Assembly: GCA_036583965.1 (NCBI GenBank)
Contig: JAZBQD010000013.1
Location: forward strand, 7,949,763-8,013,762
DNA: 64,000 nucleotides
Origin: Prunella strophiata
Lineage: Eukaryota > Chordata > Aves > Passeriformes > Prunellidae
Direction: 5' to 3'
The position numbers were made by a program, and so were the translations under genes. The notes below the pieces were generated by a model. The model was not told the DNA's origin and ran no database searches. It worked only from the letters and a program-made list of their open reading frames with translations. Shown here one piece after another: positions 10,401 to 22,800 of this stretch; the first letter of the stretch is position 1, and each line of letters starts with the position of its first letter.

Positions 10401-13400
10401 CTGGAGTCCTCTCCAGGAATGCAAATGCAGCACACAGCTGTGCTTCCACCACATCAGAAAAGATCATCCCATGCTAGCAAAAGCTTTCACAGGCCAGCAG
10501 GCAGGAAAAACGTTCACATCTTCTCAGGCAGAAAGCCATCAGTCCTGTGCTGGTGCTAATTAGCAAAACTCTGATGAAGTCATTGGAGCAGTGCCAGCTT
10601 GTACCAGATGAGGAGCTGGTCCACGTGGAGTGGGTGGGTATGGCAGGACACAGCGTGGGCTGAGAGCAGCCTGGGGATGTGCTGTGCTGAAAGCAGAGCC
10701 CAGAGCAGCAGCCACGCAGTCCCTGTACCAAATTTACTCTGGGTTTCTTTTCTGGTACTTTATTTATTTGCTCGTTGTGTTTCTCTATCTACCTACCTCA
10801 ATTTAAAATGAGAAATCTATCTATGTGTAGACAATATATGCATTTCCCTGCCTTCCAGGTGTCACTGAGGGTTTTTAAAGCCTGCAAGAGCCAGCAGAGT
10901 GTGGTTCAGCTGCACCCAGACATGCTGGCTGCCCTGGGGATCCCCTCAGGGAGGAGGAGTATGGGCACTGTGCTCCAGTCCTGAGGGACCTGCTTAGGAA
11001 ATAGGTTTGTTCCCTCTTCTGCTCACCAAACTGGTGATTTATAGGAAATCCTTTATAGGTAAATCAATCAAATACAGGCAAAACATGGTCATTAAGTTTC
11101 TGGGGAAATTTGCAAGTCTTCTCAGCTCTGATCCTAAGTGTATGTTCTTAATATAGAATCTTAACATTTCCAGCTATCCATCACAGGAGTTTTCCAGTTA
11201 CCCCATACCCACACAGACACATTATTCTGCTTCAGTGTCTGGAAATGTTTCTACATTTAACAAGTGAATCATCATCTGTAGAAAGGCATGAGTTTACAGT
11301 GTTAAAGTTTCTTGCATGAAACTTTTATCTATCTCCATTTTTCCTTCTTGATCATTACTGATATCTACATTCAGATATGGGAAGCTTAGGGGAAAAAGTT
11401 CATGAGGTGTTATTTGTCCTTGAAAGTTCATTGCAGAGATGTGTAGTAACATTAATTAAACAAAAGTAATCATTAAGATACTCTTAAAGCACAAAGGTTT
11501 GACCTATTTCTCTTCTTACTCCTTTAGATAAAGCCCACACAATTATACCCTTGATAACCATTCAGTGAAAACACTCAGCACATTATAAATTTGAGCTTAT
11601 TAAAAAAAATTGAGACCAGTGTATGGCCCTCTGTTGTTTTCTGTAGTGGAGAAACCTGTCTTCAAAGAAGATGTGGACAAGCATGGGGGATCTAATAATT
11701 TTTCTGCTGTTGATGGAAAATTTTCCTTCTCATGTACTGTTCAATGTCAAAATACTGTTCTTATTAGGTACTTGCCTACCAGGACCTCTGATTTAAATGT
11801 CAGGCTGAACTGAGTTGGGGCATAATATTCTTCAAGCTGTGGACTGAAAAGCCTCTTGAGCAGCCAAAATGTCAGTGACCACATCTGCCTTTCCCAAATA
11901 ACCTGAGTCTGTTCCTTCTTTCTGGGGTGAGATGCACAAGCAGTGAGATTGCCCCTGCCTGAGCAGCCACTCTGTGAAGCTTCATGAACTCTGGCCATTA
12001 TGAGCTCCTCAGCCTCATGCTGGCTGGCTCTGCAGGGTACAGCTGCCTAATCTGCATGCACAGGATTCCCTTTCCTTGTCATTTAGATGGTGAAGCCTCT
12101 GGGATGAAATGCAGAAGCTCTGTAGTAGTGCTGAGTGGTTACTTGGCTGCAAAAAAAAAAAAAGAAGAAAACCAGAAACTCTGAGTGCATTGAAAAGATG
12201 GAGTGTCAGAAGAGAACAAATGCCTGATCATGTGGCATGATGGAAGAACTGTGATAGTTTGTCACCATCTCTCTGGAGATTGCTCTGGTTTTCCTTCTCA
12301 AGGAAACGAGCATTTCAAATGCTTCATTTGCAGTTTTGTGCAATTTCTAGCAAAGACAAGAGGCTTCATTCAGTGTTGTACTGTCATGCTGGAAGAGTGT
12401 TGGTGGCTTTGAGTCTGCCATAGACTGAAATTATGTTTGGGGTCTTTTCCCCCTGCCTTTTGTGATGGATCCCAACCAATTATTTGACACAGTGAAGGTT
12501 CAGCAGGTGTGTAAATGCTCCTGAGTGTTCCTGAGCAGTTCAAGAGACTGCTGCAGTGAGAGGGGGGTGGGAATAATAAGATTTGCACAACTGCTGTAGA
12601 CATTTTTGGTGTACTTGTTGCCATCACAGCTCTGGAATGAGAAATCAGAGCTTGGAAGCACAATTTATCCAGGGCTATGGGAATACCACCTTAGGGTTGT
12701 AAGGCTAAAGGCATGACTGGCTGGAGAGATGTAATGGAAAGTGCTCTGGGGATGGATTCAGCAGCTGAAGAGCCCTTGGAGGCAATGAAGCTAAAGGTGT
12801 AGAGAGACAAATCAGTGACCTTTTAGGGAATTGCCTTTCCAAATCATCTGTGAAATCATCAAAATGACAGTTCCCATCTTAAAGTCAGCTGGTGCTTGAG
12901 CATTATGGAAAGCTTGAGCTGGAGATTCCTTGTTTGGCTCTTTCAGCTGGGGGGATGGCTCACTGCAGCCTGTGGTGTCTGTGACAGCCAAGGACAGGTC
13001 TATGTGTGTCACATAAATGAAATCCAAGGCCTGGGTTTTCAGGAAGGCACTGCAAGTAGAGCAGAATTCCATTGTAGCCCCTGGTATCCCCTCACTGCTT
13101 GTGTTAATGGATGGTTCTCTCTGTCAGCCAGCAGGTGTTGGCTCAGAAATGAATTGTTCAGCTTGTGAGCCTCAGAGCTGCATCTGCCCTCTGTGTGTGT
13201 GCTGTAGGGAGGGGACAGTCTGAGCAGGCAGGGGACAGGAGGAAATGGAGCCTGCAGGTGTGAGTGTGCAGCCTCACAAGGAGCACACTGCAGCCACAGG
13301 ACCATCCCTCACTTCCATGTCTTGGGAATCAACCACATTCATTTAGGTTTTGCTGCACTGGTTTGATAATACCACTGAATTTCTATGTTGGTGATATTTT

Positions 13401-15174
13401 TCCCCTCTTTCTCCTCTGGCAATTACATAAACCAATTTTCCCTCAATCCTCTATTTTTTTTCAAACAACGAGTTGGAGTTCTGCTCTATGGAGCTCTATT
13501 TCTTTTTTTTTCTGTGCTGTTCCCTGTGATGAGTGTGGTGGGAGCATTTGTCTCCCCCAGCTGCCTTAGTTGTGGCCAGCTGCAGAACAATTGGTGAGAC
13601 ACCATCTGGCTGTCCCTAATTTCCACCAGCTGTAGGTGTAATCAGCAGGATGATTGCAAAGCCCCTCTTCCTTCCATACAAAAACCCTGGAATGCAAATG
13701 CAGCCATGCATGGATGTGTAATGGGAGATGGAAAACCTGCCTTGGTTTTCAGAGGGGTACAAGACCTGCATTATGTTCTTTTTGTGCAAGGGTGAAAGTA
13801 GCTGGGTCAGGCTGTACCTGGTGAAGGAGCTGCTGGTGTTCAGCTGCTGCAGCTTTTCTAGGACTGGCTTTTCTCAGTGCAGGTGACTTGGGGCACAGGC
13901 ACAGGGAGCTTTGCTCTTTGTGCCTCCTCTTGCTCACACCAAGGGTCCCTTTCTGCAAGCTGTTGCCTGTTCAGATGAGTTTAGATTTTAATCTCTTAAA
14001 TCAGTGAAAGTTTTCTGAAGTGTGCAGCCAGTCAGGACTTGCCATGTTACCCCACATGGAAGCCAGCAGGATAATAGTTAACTTCTGTTTGTTTTGACTC
14101 AGTGAAGTGTCAGGATTAAGCCCTGCCTGTGGTACTCTCCCCACCCCACCTTAGGTGAGATATTTCAGCACCTGTAGCTCCTTTGCCTCAGCTGCTCAAT
14201 CATTCAGTGACACAGATCTCCCAGAACCGGAGGGTTTCTCTCACTGGTTTTTATCCAGCAGTTCACCTGGGTTTTAGCTGGTGTGTCTGTGTTTTCCAAA
14301 ACTAACCACTGGTGTGATGACCTCCTGCTCCTGCTGGCCCAGAAAATCAAGCAGGGCATTCCCAAAAGTTTGAGGTCCTGCTGGATGGGGACTGAGGGCT
14401 TGTCTTGGCCTGGTGAAACACTGTGTGACCAAGCTGTGCTGGAATTCCTCACAGCCATGTCTGCTGTAAGCCTCTGGAGCAGAGGCTCGTGTCATGCTGA
14501 ATTTGTTTGAATTATTTAAGTAGTGCAAAGTACAAAGAGCTAATGAAGCACCTTAATGGTAGATTGTAGGGCTAAGGATTATGATAAACCTGCACAGAGG
14601 TGTAGAGGAATAACAGCAGGGAATGAGGATTATTTAAAGCAGATAGCATTTATCATCTGTTATTATGCCAGTGTAATTCTTTTTTTCTTTTACTTAAAGC
14701 AATCAGTACTTATATTTTTTCACATCTTCCAAAAATCACTGCATTAGTAAAAAAAACTACATTTATGTTTCTCTCCCATGGGACTGAAATTAATATTGAT
14801 CAGGAGGCAATTTTAGATGCTTCAGTCTTGAAAATCTGTGGCAGGATGACTCCTTGGTTAAGCCCAGCTCATAGGCTAGAGATGGAAGCTTGTATGGCAA
14901 GCAACAGTTAACATATTGATTGATGCCATATGAAAAAAAAAATGTGTTTTGAGAATAAAATAAAAGGCAAGGTAAGGGTATGGGTTTGAGTTTGGTAAGA
15001 ACAATGTTAATTTAAAAAAAACACATAAAGACAAAGTGTTTAATAGAAAGTGATCAATTCTACTCATATCAAGACTATTAATCTTGCTACTAGTTCAAAG
15101 CAAAAACAACTGTCAAAAGAGCCAAACCAAACAACAAAAAATGTCCTCCATTGTGCCTAACAGAAATAGCTCAA
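7417..15174. other. Long non-coding stretch, no gene recognised
   Basis: Nearly 8 kb of ordinary sequence. The longest open frame is 168 codons on the plus strand (10053-10559), lying in a locally GC-richer patch. It is P/C/S-rich with no domain pattern, so I treat it as chance. Short A-runs occur at 12151-12163 and near 14933-14942. There are no diverged repeats that I recognise and no CpG island. Confidence 0.6.
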
Positions 15175-15610
15175 AAGCTCTTCAGTGGAATTTAAATTCC
15201 TGATTAATTAGACTGCAGTGTTAATTAGTGCCAGTGGTCCTGAGACAAATCTGGTAATTAGTGAGTTGCATATCCAGTGGGGAAGCCCAGCAGAACACCT
15301 GTTTCAGAGTGGCAAAATGGATGCAAATGGAAGATTTGCAGTCTTGCTGCACCTCTGTTAATTTTCCTCATTCTGTGGCTTGTACTGCAACCATCTGTAT
15401 GCAAGTTTGAGTTTGTGAGCAATATCTCTGAAATTATAAAAAAACCTTGACCTTTTGTTAGGCTGGTAGTGCTGGGCCAGGTATTGCCTAGCTAAAGTGA
15501 AGAGGGTGACTATGGATCTGGAACATGTTATTCCCAATTGTTTAGACTGCAGTAATTAACAGTCGATCAGGCTTGGGTAAATGGATTAACAGCACCTCAG
15601 GCTCTCAGAC
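15175..15610. promoter_or_regulatory. Candidate conserved regulatory block, homeodomain sites
   Basis: An AT-rich block with TAATTA at 15205-15210, 15222-15227, 15255-15260 and 15553-15558. The 12-mer TTAGACTGCAGT occurs twice, at 15208-15219 and 15542-15553, each time followed at once or within 2 bp by TAATTA. TAATTA is the classic core for Antp, Lhx and Nkx-class homeodomains. There is no open frame over 60 codons from 15068 to 16461. Such stop-rich, motif-dense blocks are typical of vertebrate conserved non-coding elements, but conservation cannot be seen from one sequence. Confidence 0.3.
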
Positions 15611-16201
15611 AATGTGTGTAAACCTCACACCCCAAACTGAATCTGATTCTCAGAAGGTTTAAATCAAAAAATAAGCATGTGAATTCTCTTAAAAAGCATG
15701 TTGGACCACGTGAGGCTCCTCCTGGTTTTCACCCCTGTGGCTGAGTGGGTGTTGGGAGCTCCTGCTCAGCTCTGATGAGAACAGAACTAACCACAAACCT
15801 GTCAAAGGCAGGTCCTCTCATTCCTGAGACTCTTGTCTTAAGAACTCCCTGTGTGGTTCTACATGTTCATACCAATACTGATAAATGAGGAGTTGTTTCT
15901 TAATTAAACCCCTTTGTGTTTTGGCAATTTTTTTTTTTTTTCTCCTTCTGAGAAGGGATTTATCTTTGACTCTGTTAAGTTACAGAAACAGACATTACAG
16001 ATCTTAGGCTTAGGAGAAGTTCAGTGAGAAGCAGTAGCTGGTGTCTGCTGCTTTAGGGGAAGGTGTTTGAACACAGCTCTGAGCACTAATTAGTTGCTCT
16101 AGGAGCAGAGAAATACCATCTTCATTCCTACCAAAGGTTTTATGTTAAGCACAGAAACTTTTGTACCCTGATCAGATGCACTATCTGCTTGGAGATAATG
16201 G

Positions 16202-16204
<3 letters not shown>

Positions 16205-16231
<27 letters not shown>
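16205..16231. repeat. Poly-T tract, 27 T
   Basis: Uninterrupted run of 27 T. It could be the reversed poly-A tail of a retroposed sequence, but I saw no flanking target-site duplication and no recognisable gene body beside it, so simple slippage is as likely. Confidence 0.95.
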
Positions 16232-16238
<7 letters not shown>

Positions 16239-18081
16239 GGCACATCCAGGATTAAGATTTCAGTTGGCCTTAATTAAGGATGTCATTGGTTGAATAAAAA
16301 ATGCAGGGCTGGAAATGTCCAGGTGCCCTTTGGGGCAGGGCTCATCCACGTTAAATGCCACAGGTTCCTTTGGGTAATGATGTCCTGCAAAATGAAGCAT
16401 TGACAGCTTCAGGGAAGGCTGTAAGAAAGGTGAGGTTCACAGCAATTTACTCCATCTGTATTTGACACTCAGTGTTGACACAGCTCAGATCAGATTAAGG
16501 TCAAGAGGCAGAAAGTTTGTGTCAGCGTGGAGTGGTGCTGAAAAGCAGAGCTTCAGAAGCACCAGAGAAAAAGGAAATGCTGCTAAGGAAATGGGTTTAT
16601 TTAATACTCTCTTTCTCTACCAGCCTGCTCCCCATCAACCTGGATGTGGTCACTCTTAACTTGATACAAATAGAGAGGCAAAATGCATCCCTTGGCCATG
16701 AGCCAAGCAGAGTCAGCAGAATCTTGAAAGAAAAATAAAGCATCAATCAAGTTAGCAAATAAAAGTGGAGATTTGTGTCTTTCCTCTGAGAACAGTTGAT
16801 GGTTTTTTAAAAGTCTTGTGATCAGAAACCTTAAAATTTCCTCTCAGCCAGGAAAACGTTCCATGGCAATACTTTGGTCTCTGTAATTTTCTCCCCCCAC
16901 TGCCCCCCCCAGGAAAACTCAATCTAGTTTTATAATATTTTTTACAAGCAAATAAAAATACTGTGTAAGACACAAGCTAAAATACTGTGACAAGCAACCA
17001 GGGTATAGACCAGTATCTCATCCTGTTAGTGCCTTAATCTTTTTGGGGGTGGACATTTATCTAAGAAACAGTGGGGAGAAAACATGGGCAGTGTGTTAGG
17101 TGGGGTTGATATCTCTTGTTAGACCCATGGATCTCATTATAAGAGAGGAAAATGCAGTTTGAGGCATTCAGGCCCATCCTTTTTCCTGAAATACAAACCA
17201 GTTCCTCACTCATGGGCCATCACGTGGAGGTGAGAGTTGAACTCTGAATGTCTGGCAGTGCTTTATTTTAGTGGCAGAGGCAGGAATGCTGAAGGCAGTC
17301 CTGGACACCAGCTCAGCTGCAGTCTCTGGTCAGATTGGTGCTGTCAGGGTTTTTTTATGGCCTTGTTCCATGGCTTGGGGCTGGATGGGGCTGTGCAGCT
17401 GAGGCTGGAGCTCTCCAGCATGAAGTCCCCTCATCTCTGTCCCCATGGGCAAATGCTCTGTGTTTCTGCAGAGGCAAAGAGCTCAGCAGGAGCTCACACA
17501 GACCCTGCACCAAGGCTCCTGAGCTCTCTGCCAGCCTGGACTGGGTACTGGCTGCAGTTGTTAGCTCAGTGCACCTCTGCAGAGCAGCTGTAATCACAAA
17601 ATCTATAACTGTATGGAAATCAGCCTGGGCAGCAGAGACCTTGTGGACTTGCAGTCTATCAGAATGACCTCTCCAGGTCGATAAATGCTGTGAACAGGAA
17701 GCCAAATCCATCCTTTCTAACCTATCTCAGCTTTGAGAAAGGGCAAATGCTAAGGTGAGGTGTAAACAATGCCCTGATGATGGGCATGATCAGAGTGCCC
17801 ACATGCAAGGGCTTGGGGTTAAAATGTCTCAGAATCATTTAGCCTCGTTAACAGGGTTGCCCTGGAGCTATCTAGGTAGATTACAAAAATGAGATTTTTT
17901 TTTTTTTTTTTAAGGTTTCTAGATTTGCTGGTGGCCTTCAGTCTTTTGGGTGTTAGCTCAGAAGGAAGATCAAGTAAATAATTAACTTTATCGAAATGGT
18001 GCCAAGGCTTTTGTTGGTGCTCCCTGCTCAACCTCAAAATGTAAAAAAAAAAAAATGTCTTTTAATTTCTGGGGGGACTAC

Positions 18082-18150
18082 AGAAAAAAACAAAACAAAC
18101 AAACAAACAAACAAAAAAAAAAAAAAAAACACAAACAAAAAAAAAAACAA
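18082..18150. repeat. A-rich / (CAAA)n simple repeat
   Basis: A-rich tract with CAAA tetramers in its first half, then a near-pure A run of about 18, then mixed A/C. The minus strand gives a phenylalanine/valine/cysteine-rich open frame across it that is an artefact of the repeat. Confidence 0.95.
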
Positions 18151-19060
18151 CCCACCCACTATTTGAAATCCTCTTTTGCTCTAAAGAAACTTGTAACATA
18201 TTCTTTAACACAGATATGGGATTGAGATTCTCCTTTAATGTTCTTTCCAAGGAGGGTTTCCACAGTGATGAAATATGCCACAGTCAGTGATAGCTCAGCT
18301 GAAAAAAATTGGCCAGTTAAGGAGAGGCTCAGCATATGTGCCCCTTTGCACCATCTTAAATCACTCTTACATTCTGAATTGTCTGTTCCTGATAAATCTG
18401 TCCAACGTTGCTGGGTTTGAAGTGTGTGGAATTAATGCATCCTTGTGGGATGTGTTCCAGCTGAATCCAGCCTTGTGTAATTCATGGCATTGGAAGTGGC
18501 CCAAAGTGACACTTCCTCCTTTGTTAGTTTTGCTTATTTTTTTTTTAACAAAAGGGCAATTGCTATGCAAAATACCTGTGAGAGCTATCAGCATTGGAAA
18601 TATGTGCCACTGCAAACAAATTTGGAGTGTTTGTGGCTTATCTCAAATCATACTGTAAACTGATCAGAGTAGAGGCTCTGAATTAAAATGAATGAAAAAT
18701 GAAACTAAACCCTTTGTTTTCATTTACACGGGTCATGAGCTGCTGATGTGTGAATAGTTCCAAGAAGATAACTAATGAAAAGACATCCTTGGTGTTAAAA
18801 TGAATCCCCCAAACTGTCTTGTCCTTGGTGCCTCCTCCCAGAATCGTGTGTAGCTTCCTGAGCCAATTCAGATGCGTCCCTGAGTGAAAGGAAAATAAGA
18901 CAAGCTGGAGGAAATGAAACTTCCCCAGGCAGTTTGTGAGTTGAGAGCTGCCTCTGTGTGCAAGCAGTCAGTGAATGGACTCAGAAACAGGGCTGAGATC
19001 AGTCTCTCAGGGAAAAAAAACCATTGCTAACACATAAATGAAAACATTTTCTACTTAGCT

Positions 19061-19096
19061 GTATATTCTATATGATATAATGTATATTATATATTG
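19061..19096. repeat. TA-rich low-complexity patch
   Basis: A run of alternating T and A words (TATAT, ATATGATATAA, TATATTGG) about 36 bp long. Simple sequence with no further signal. Confidence 0.75.
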
Positions 19097-19718
19097 GTAT
19101 GAGACCTGTGTGGGCCAGGTGAGTCTGCTGGGGCAGGGAGGTGATGCATTGGGGTCCTGCAGCCTGGGCTCAGCCCTGCTTTGAACACTTCTCCCCAAGC
19201 CCTGCCAGGTTGCTGTAGCTTTCAATTCCCCATCGTACAGACTTTCTGAGAGCTGAAATACCTGCCTGGTGATAAATACTCCTAATAACAGATCACTTGA
19301 ATGCCTGTGGCTTCTGGTTAGGTCATTTGGAAGCAAAACTCTGGGCTGGTGGGGCACCCTGGTGATGAAACCAACCTATTAGTGCTTTAATTAAGTGTAG
19401 AGGCTGGATTTGCTTGACTGGAGGACTCTGGAAGGGATCCAGCTCTCAGCCCTGGGCTCCACTAATTGTCCTAATGCAGGGAGTAATTTGGACAGGTTCT
19501 GTGGAAGTTTCTCCACCAGAAAAAAATCTCTCCATTGAGAAAACAGAACTTGATTCAAGAGCAGAGAGAATTTACAGCTGTAGTTCTGCACTGCCCTGGA
19601 AGAGGAGAGGTTCCTTCCTTGGGACACTGCACAGAGCTGAGCCATCCAGCCCAGGCTGGGGAGTGCTGCTGCCAGGGCAGGGAAACATGCTTTGCTAGAA
19701 AATTTTAGTGAGGTGGGT

Positions 19719-19852
19719 GGTTTTTTTGTTTGTTTGTTTGGTTAATTTTTTTTTTTTTTTTGGGTTTTTTTGGTTGGTTGGTTTGGTTTGGTTTTTATCG
19801 TTTTTTCGTTGGTGTTTTTTTTTGTTTGTTTTTGTTTTTTAGGGATTTTTTT
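19719..19852. repeat. T-rich (GTTT)n / (GGTT)n low-complexity tract
   Basis: About 130 bp made almost only of T and G on the plus strand. It contains GTTT tetramers, a T run of about 16, GGTT and GGTTT words, and two rare TCG trinucleotides. It probably grew by slippage from mixed units. Confidence 0.95.
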
Positions 19853-22800
19853 CCCTAGAAAAAAGTGATTATTCCAGTTCAGCATTGTGCTCACAAGCTC
19901 CTTTCATGTTCCACTCTAATGGTCCTTATTCAGACAGTGGCATGCCTTGCTTTTACTTTGGGAAATCTGCTTGTCACTTCATCACTTCATTAGACCACTT
20001 ACAGCTGAGTGACAGGGGATTTAATTGTCTCCCTTTCTTTGCTGCTGTGGAGAATTCTCCCCCATCTCTCGTGTCACCCTGTCACACTGGGATGATGTTT
20101 GTGGCACAGAGATGCTGTGGCACAGCCTCTCAGCTCACAGCTAATCAGCCAGCTCTTATTCTGCCTTGGTGTCACCCAGTCTTGCTTTCTGTGTTACAAA
20201 CTCCTTGACTCATCTGTTGCTGAAACAGCTCCATGATTTGACACCTTGCTTTCAAATCCTCCTGGCAGGGCCAAGAGCATGAGCACAATGTGAGAAATTT
20301 GCTCTTTATCCATTGGTTCCAGGGGAACAACCAAGATCTGAAGTTTTAGGTTCATTGCCAGCTAGATTGAGCAAATAGCCCCTGGTGCCTCCTGGCCAAG
20401 CTTCTCCCTCCCCATCCTCACTTACCCCTGCACTGGAACAGAAAAGTTTTATTTCCATTTTTTTTTTCCTCCACTCCCCTTTCTCCCCCACCCCTGTGAT
20501 CCATTCCTTCCTTTATCTATGAAATCAATGAACTCCAGTCAGAGACTTTTCTTATCTCTTGGCAGTTCCAGAAACTGCCCTTGAAATGCTAGAATCTGAG
20601 AAGAGAGTGTGGCAGAGCATCTGGAAAACTTATCTTCCACAACTTTGTATCGCTGCTTTTTTTCTGTACTTGCAATTTTCTGCCTCTGTACTCCAGCTGA
20701 CCTATACGTATAATAGAAAACTTTCTCCTATATTTCTCATAGTCAAAAGTTGTCTTATCTTCAAGGAAGAAGAAAATAGGTTCATTACTCAGAGAAAGAC
20801 AAGGAGATGTCATCCCATGGTAGGGTTTTTGAGTGCTTTGTTTGGGTTTTATAAGTGGCCACTTACTGAACTAAAAATTGCAGGGGAAAAAAAAAAAGAA
20901 AAAAAGCACAGCAGCTTTTCCCATTACTATTTTGTTTTCTAATTAATCCTGCCCATTCAAGCTTTATCTGCCTTGCTTCATGCAGAGTTTGCTTTTATAG
21001 CTTAAAAAAAGGGTTGGGGGGAGGTGTGAATACCCTCCTCTGCTAATGCATTATGATTACTTTTTCCCCCACTGTTGGAAGGCATTTAGAAACACCAGGG
21101 CTCTAAATTTTTCATGTGACACTGCTTTCCCACTGCTCTGGGTCATTCAGCTTGGTAAACATTTTGCCTGAAGGATTGCACTTCCTTTGATGCACAAGGT
21201 GGTGAGCTGAAAGTTCCAGCCACTGTGATTGCTTTTGATGAAGACATAATTAAGACAGGCTAATTTGTGTGAGTGTGTGTGTGTTTTGAATAACTTCTGA
21301 ATCAGCCTGGTGGAAGTGAATGGTTCCCAACACTAATCACTGCAAACCCATCATGTTGGAGAGGAGGAATTCCCTGTGATGGGGTACCTGGCTTGGCTTT
21401 CCTTGGCTGGGTGACTCCAAGTCAGCCTCTGTGGTAGTTGTGTTTGTGGGCATTTTTGTGGATAAAATTATCATGCTGCTCTGCTGCCTTTTTGCCCTAC
21501 ACTGCCAAAGGTTTTTTCATCCTTGTTCATTTGTGAAGTTGGTCTGGATTGTCAAATTTTGGTCATGCAATAATATCTGGTTGTATTTTATTTGGAAAAT
21601 GGGGTGCTGTGTGAGTAACTGTGCATGGACCTTCCTGCTGCAAGCAGTTTCTTTCTCACCAGCATGTTTCTCCTCTAGGAAAAGCAGCTTTATCAGAATT
21701 CAGCTTTGCAGTATGTGGCAGTTGGGTGAAACTAGATTTTGGAAGAAAAATGGAGTCAGAGTATCTGAAGAGGATCAGCTTTTAGAGCTGGAAAGTTGTG
21801 GACCAGACCTGATACTGATATAAATTATTTTCATGATTTTGCAGCTAAAATGAAGCAAAGTGTGTTTAAAAATGCCCATGAAATTGAGTTTTTAGAAGAA
21901 TCGTTATGGCTTGGAAGAGAAACTACACTCCAAGAGCATTTCTTCTGGAACAGAAATTCCAATTTTAGCTAATATTGGTGATACAGAAGAATTGTACCTA
22001 TCTCTTTGATGTGCTATGCACTCATAAATGAGTGCCTGTAACACCTCAGAGTTGAATAGGTCCATGTAAGTGCTATTATTGTTTATTGTTACTTAGCATT
22101 AGTGGATTTAGATCTCTCAGGAATCTGATTAAAGCAGAAATAGTGATATTCAGGCCTTCATGTTCCTATTTGTCTTTCAGTGGGTTTTATTTCATTACCT
22201 TTGAGACTACTTAGGGAATGATTTCTGACCCTCCCTGGGTAATTTTCTAATCTGTTGATGCTAAAATATCTTGGAGAGTCCAGATCTCAGGCTATTTTTC
22301 TTCCCCTAAATGTTTCTTGGAGCCATTTAAAAAGCCCTTGGAAAGTACAACAACAGAAGCCAGGCAGTGTAAGTATGCATGACTTTAAATTATATAGACC
22401 CTACTTCTGTGACAGACAAATCCCTCTTGGTATGCAGCATCATTCCCTCCTCTGCATCCTTCCCTGGCTAAAGCTGTCAGGGCAAAGTGCATTTCAAAGC
22501 TGAAATGTCTCAGTGTCAGAGCAGTGCTGGTCTGTCATTGCTCTTCAAAGTTTAATGTGATATTTAGAGGTGAGATCCAAGAGATGCAGCATCCCTGCAG
22601 CTGGCTCTCTTCTCAACAGCTCAACAAGGGCCCTTGAGATGGTGCCATCTCCAAGGTGCTGAATAAAAATATCCCTGGCTGCAGCTGGAGTCCAGTGGTT
22701 TGTTTCAGGAGTGCCCTGTTCCCAGCCTGTGGCAGCCAGATGAAAGCTGTGGCACGTGCCTGAGCATCCTGGAGCTCAGTCCCTCAGGAGCTGTGGAGTT

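Noticed and set aside
10053..10559. 168-codon plus-strand open frame as an exon
   Set aside because: It lies in a GC-richer patch with few stops, several overlapping frames on both strands are also open, and the product has no family resemblance.
13692..13699. Further octamers (ATGCAAAT) at 13692, 15321 and 27257
   Set aside because: The octamer recurs often enough in this AT-rich window that single matches carry little weight.
16205..16231. Poly-T as the tail of a processed pseudogene
   Set aside because: No target-site duplication and no reversed coding or 3' UTR-like sequence could be recognised beside it.
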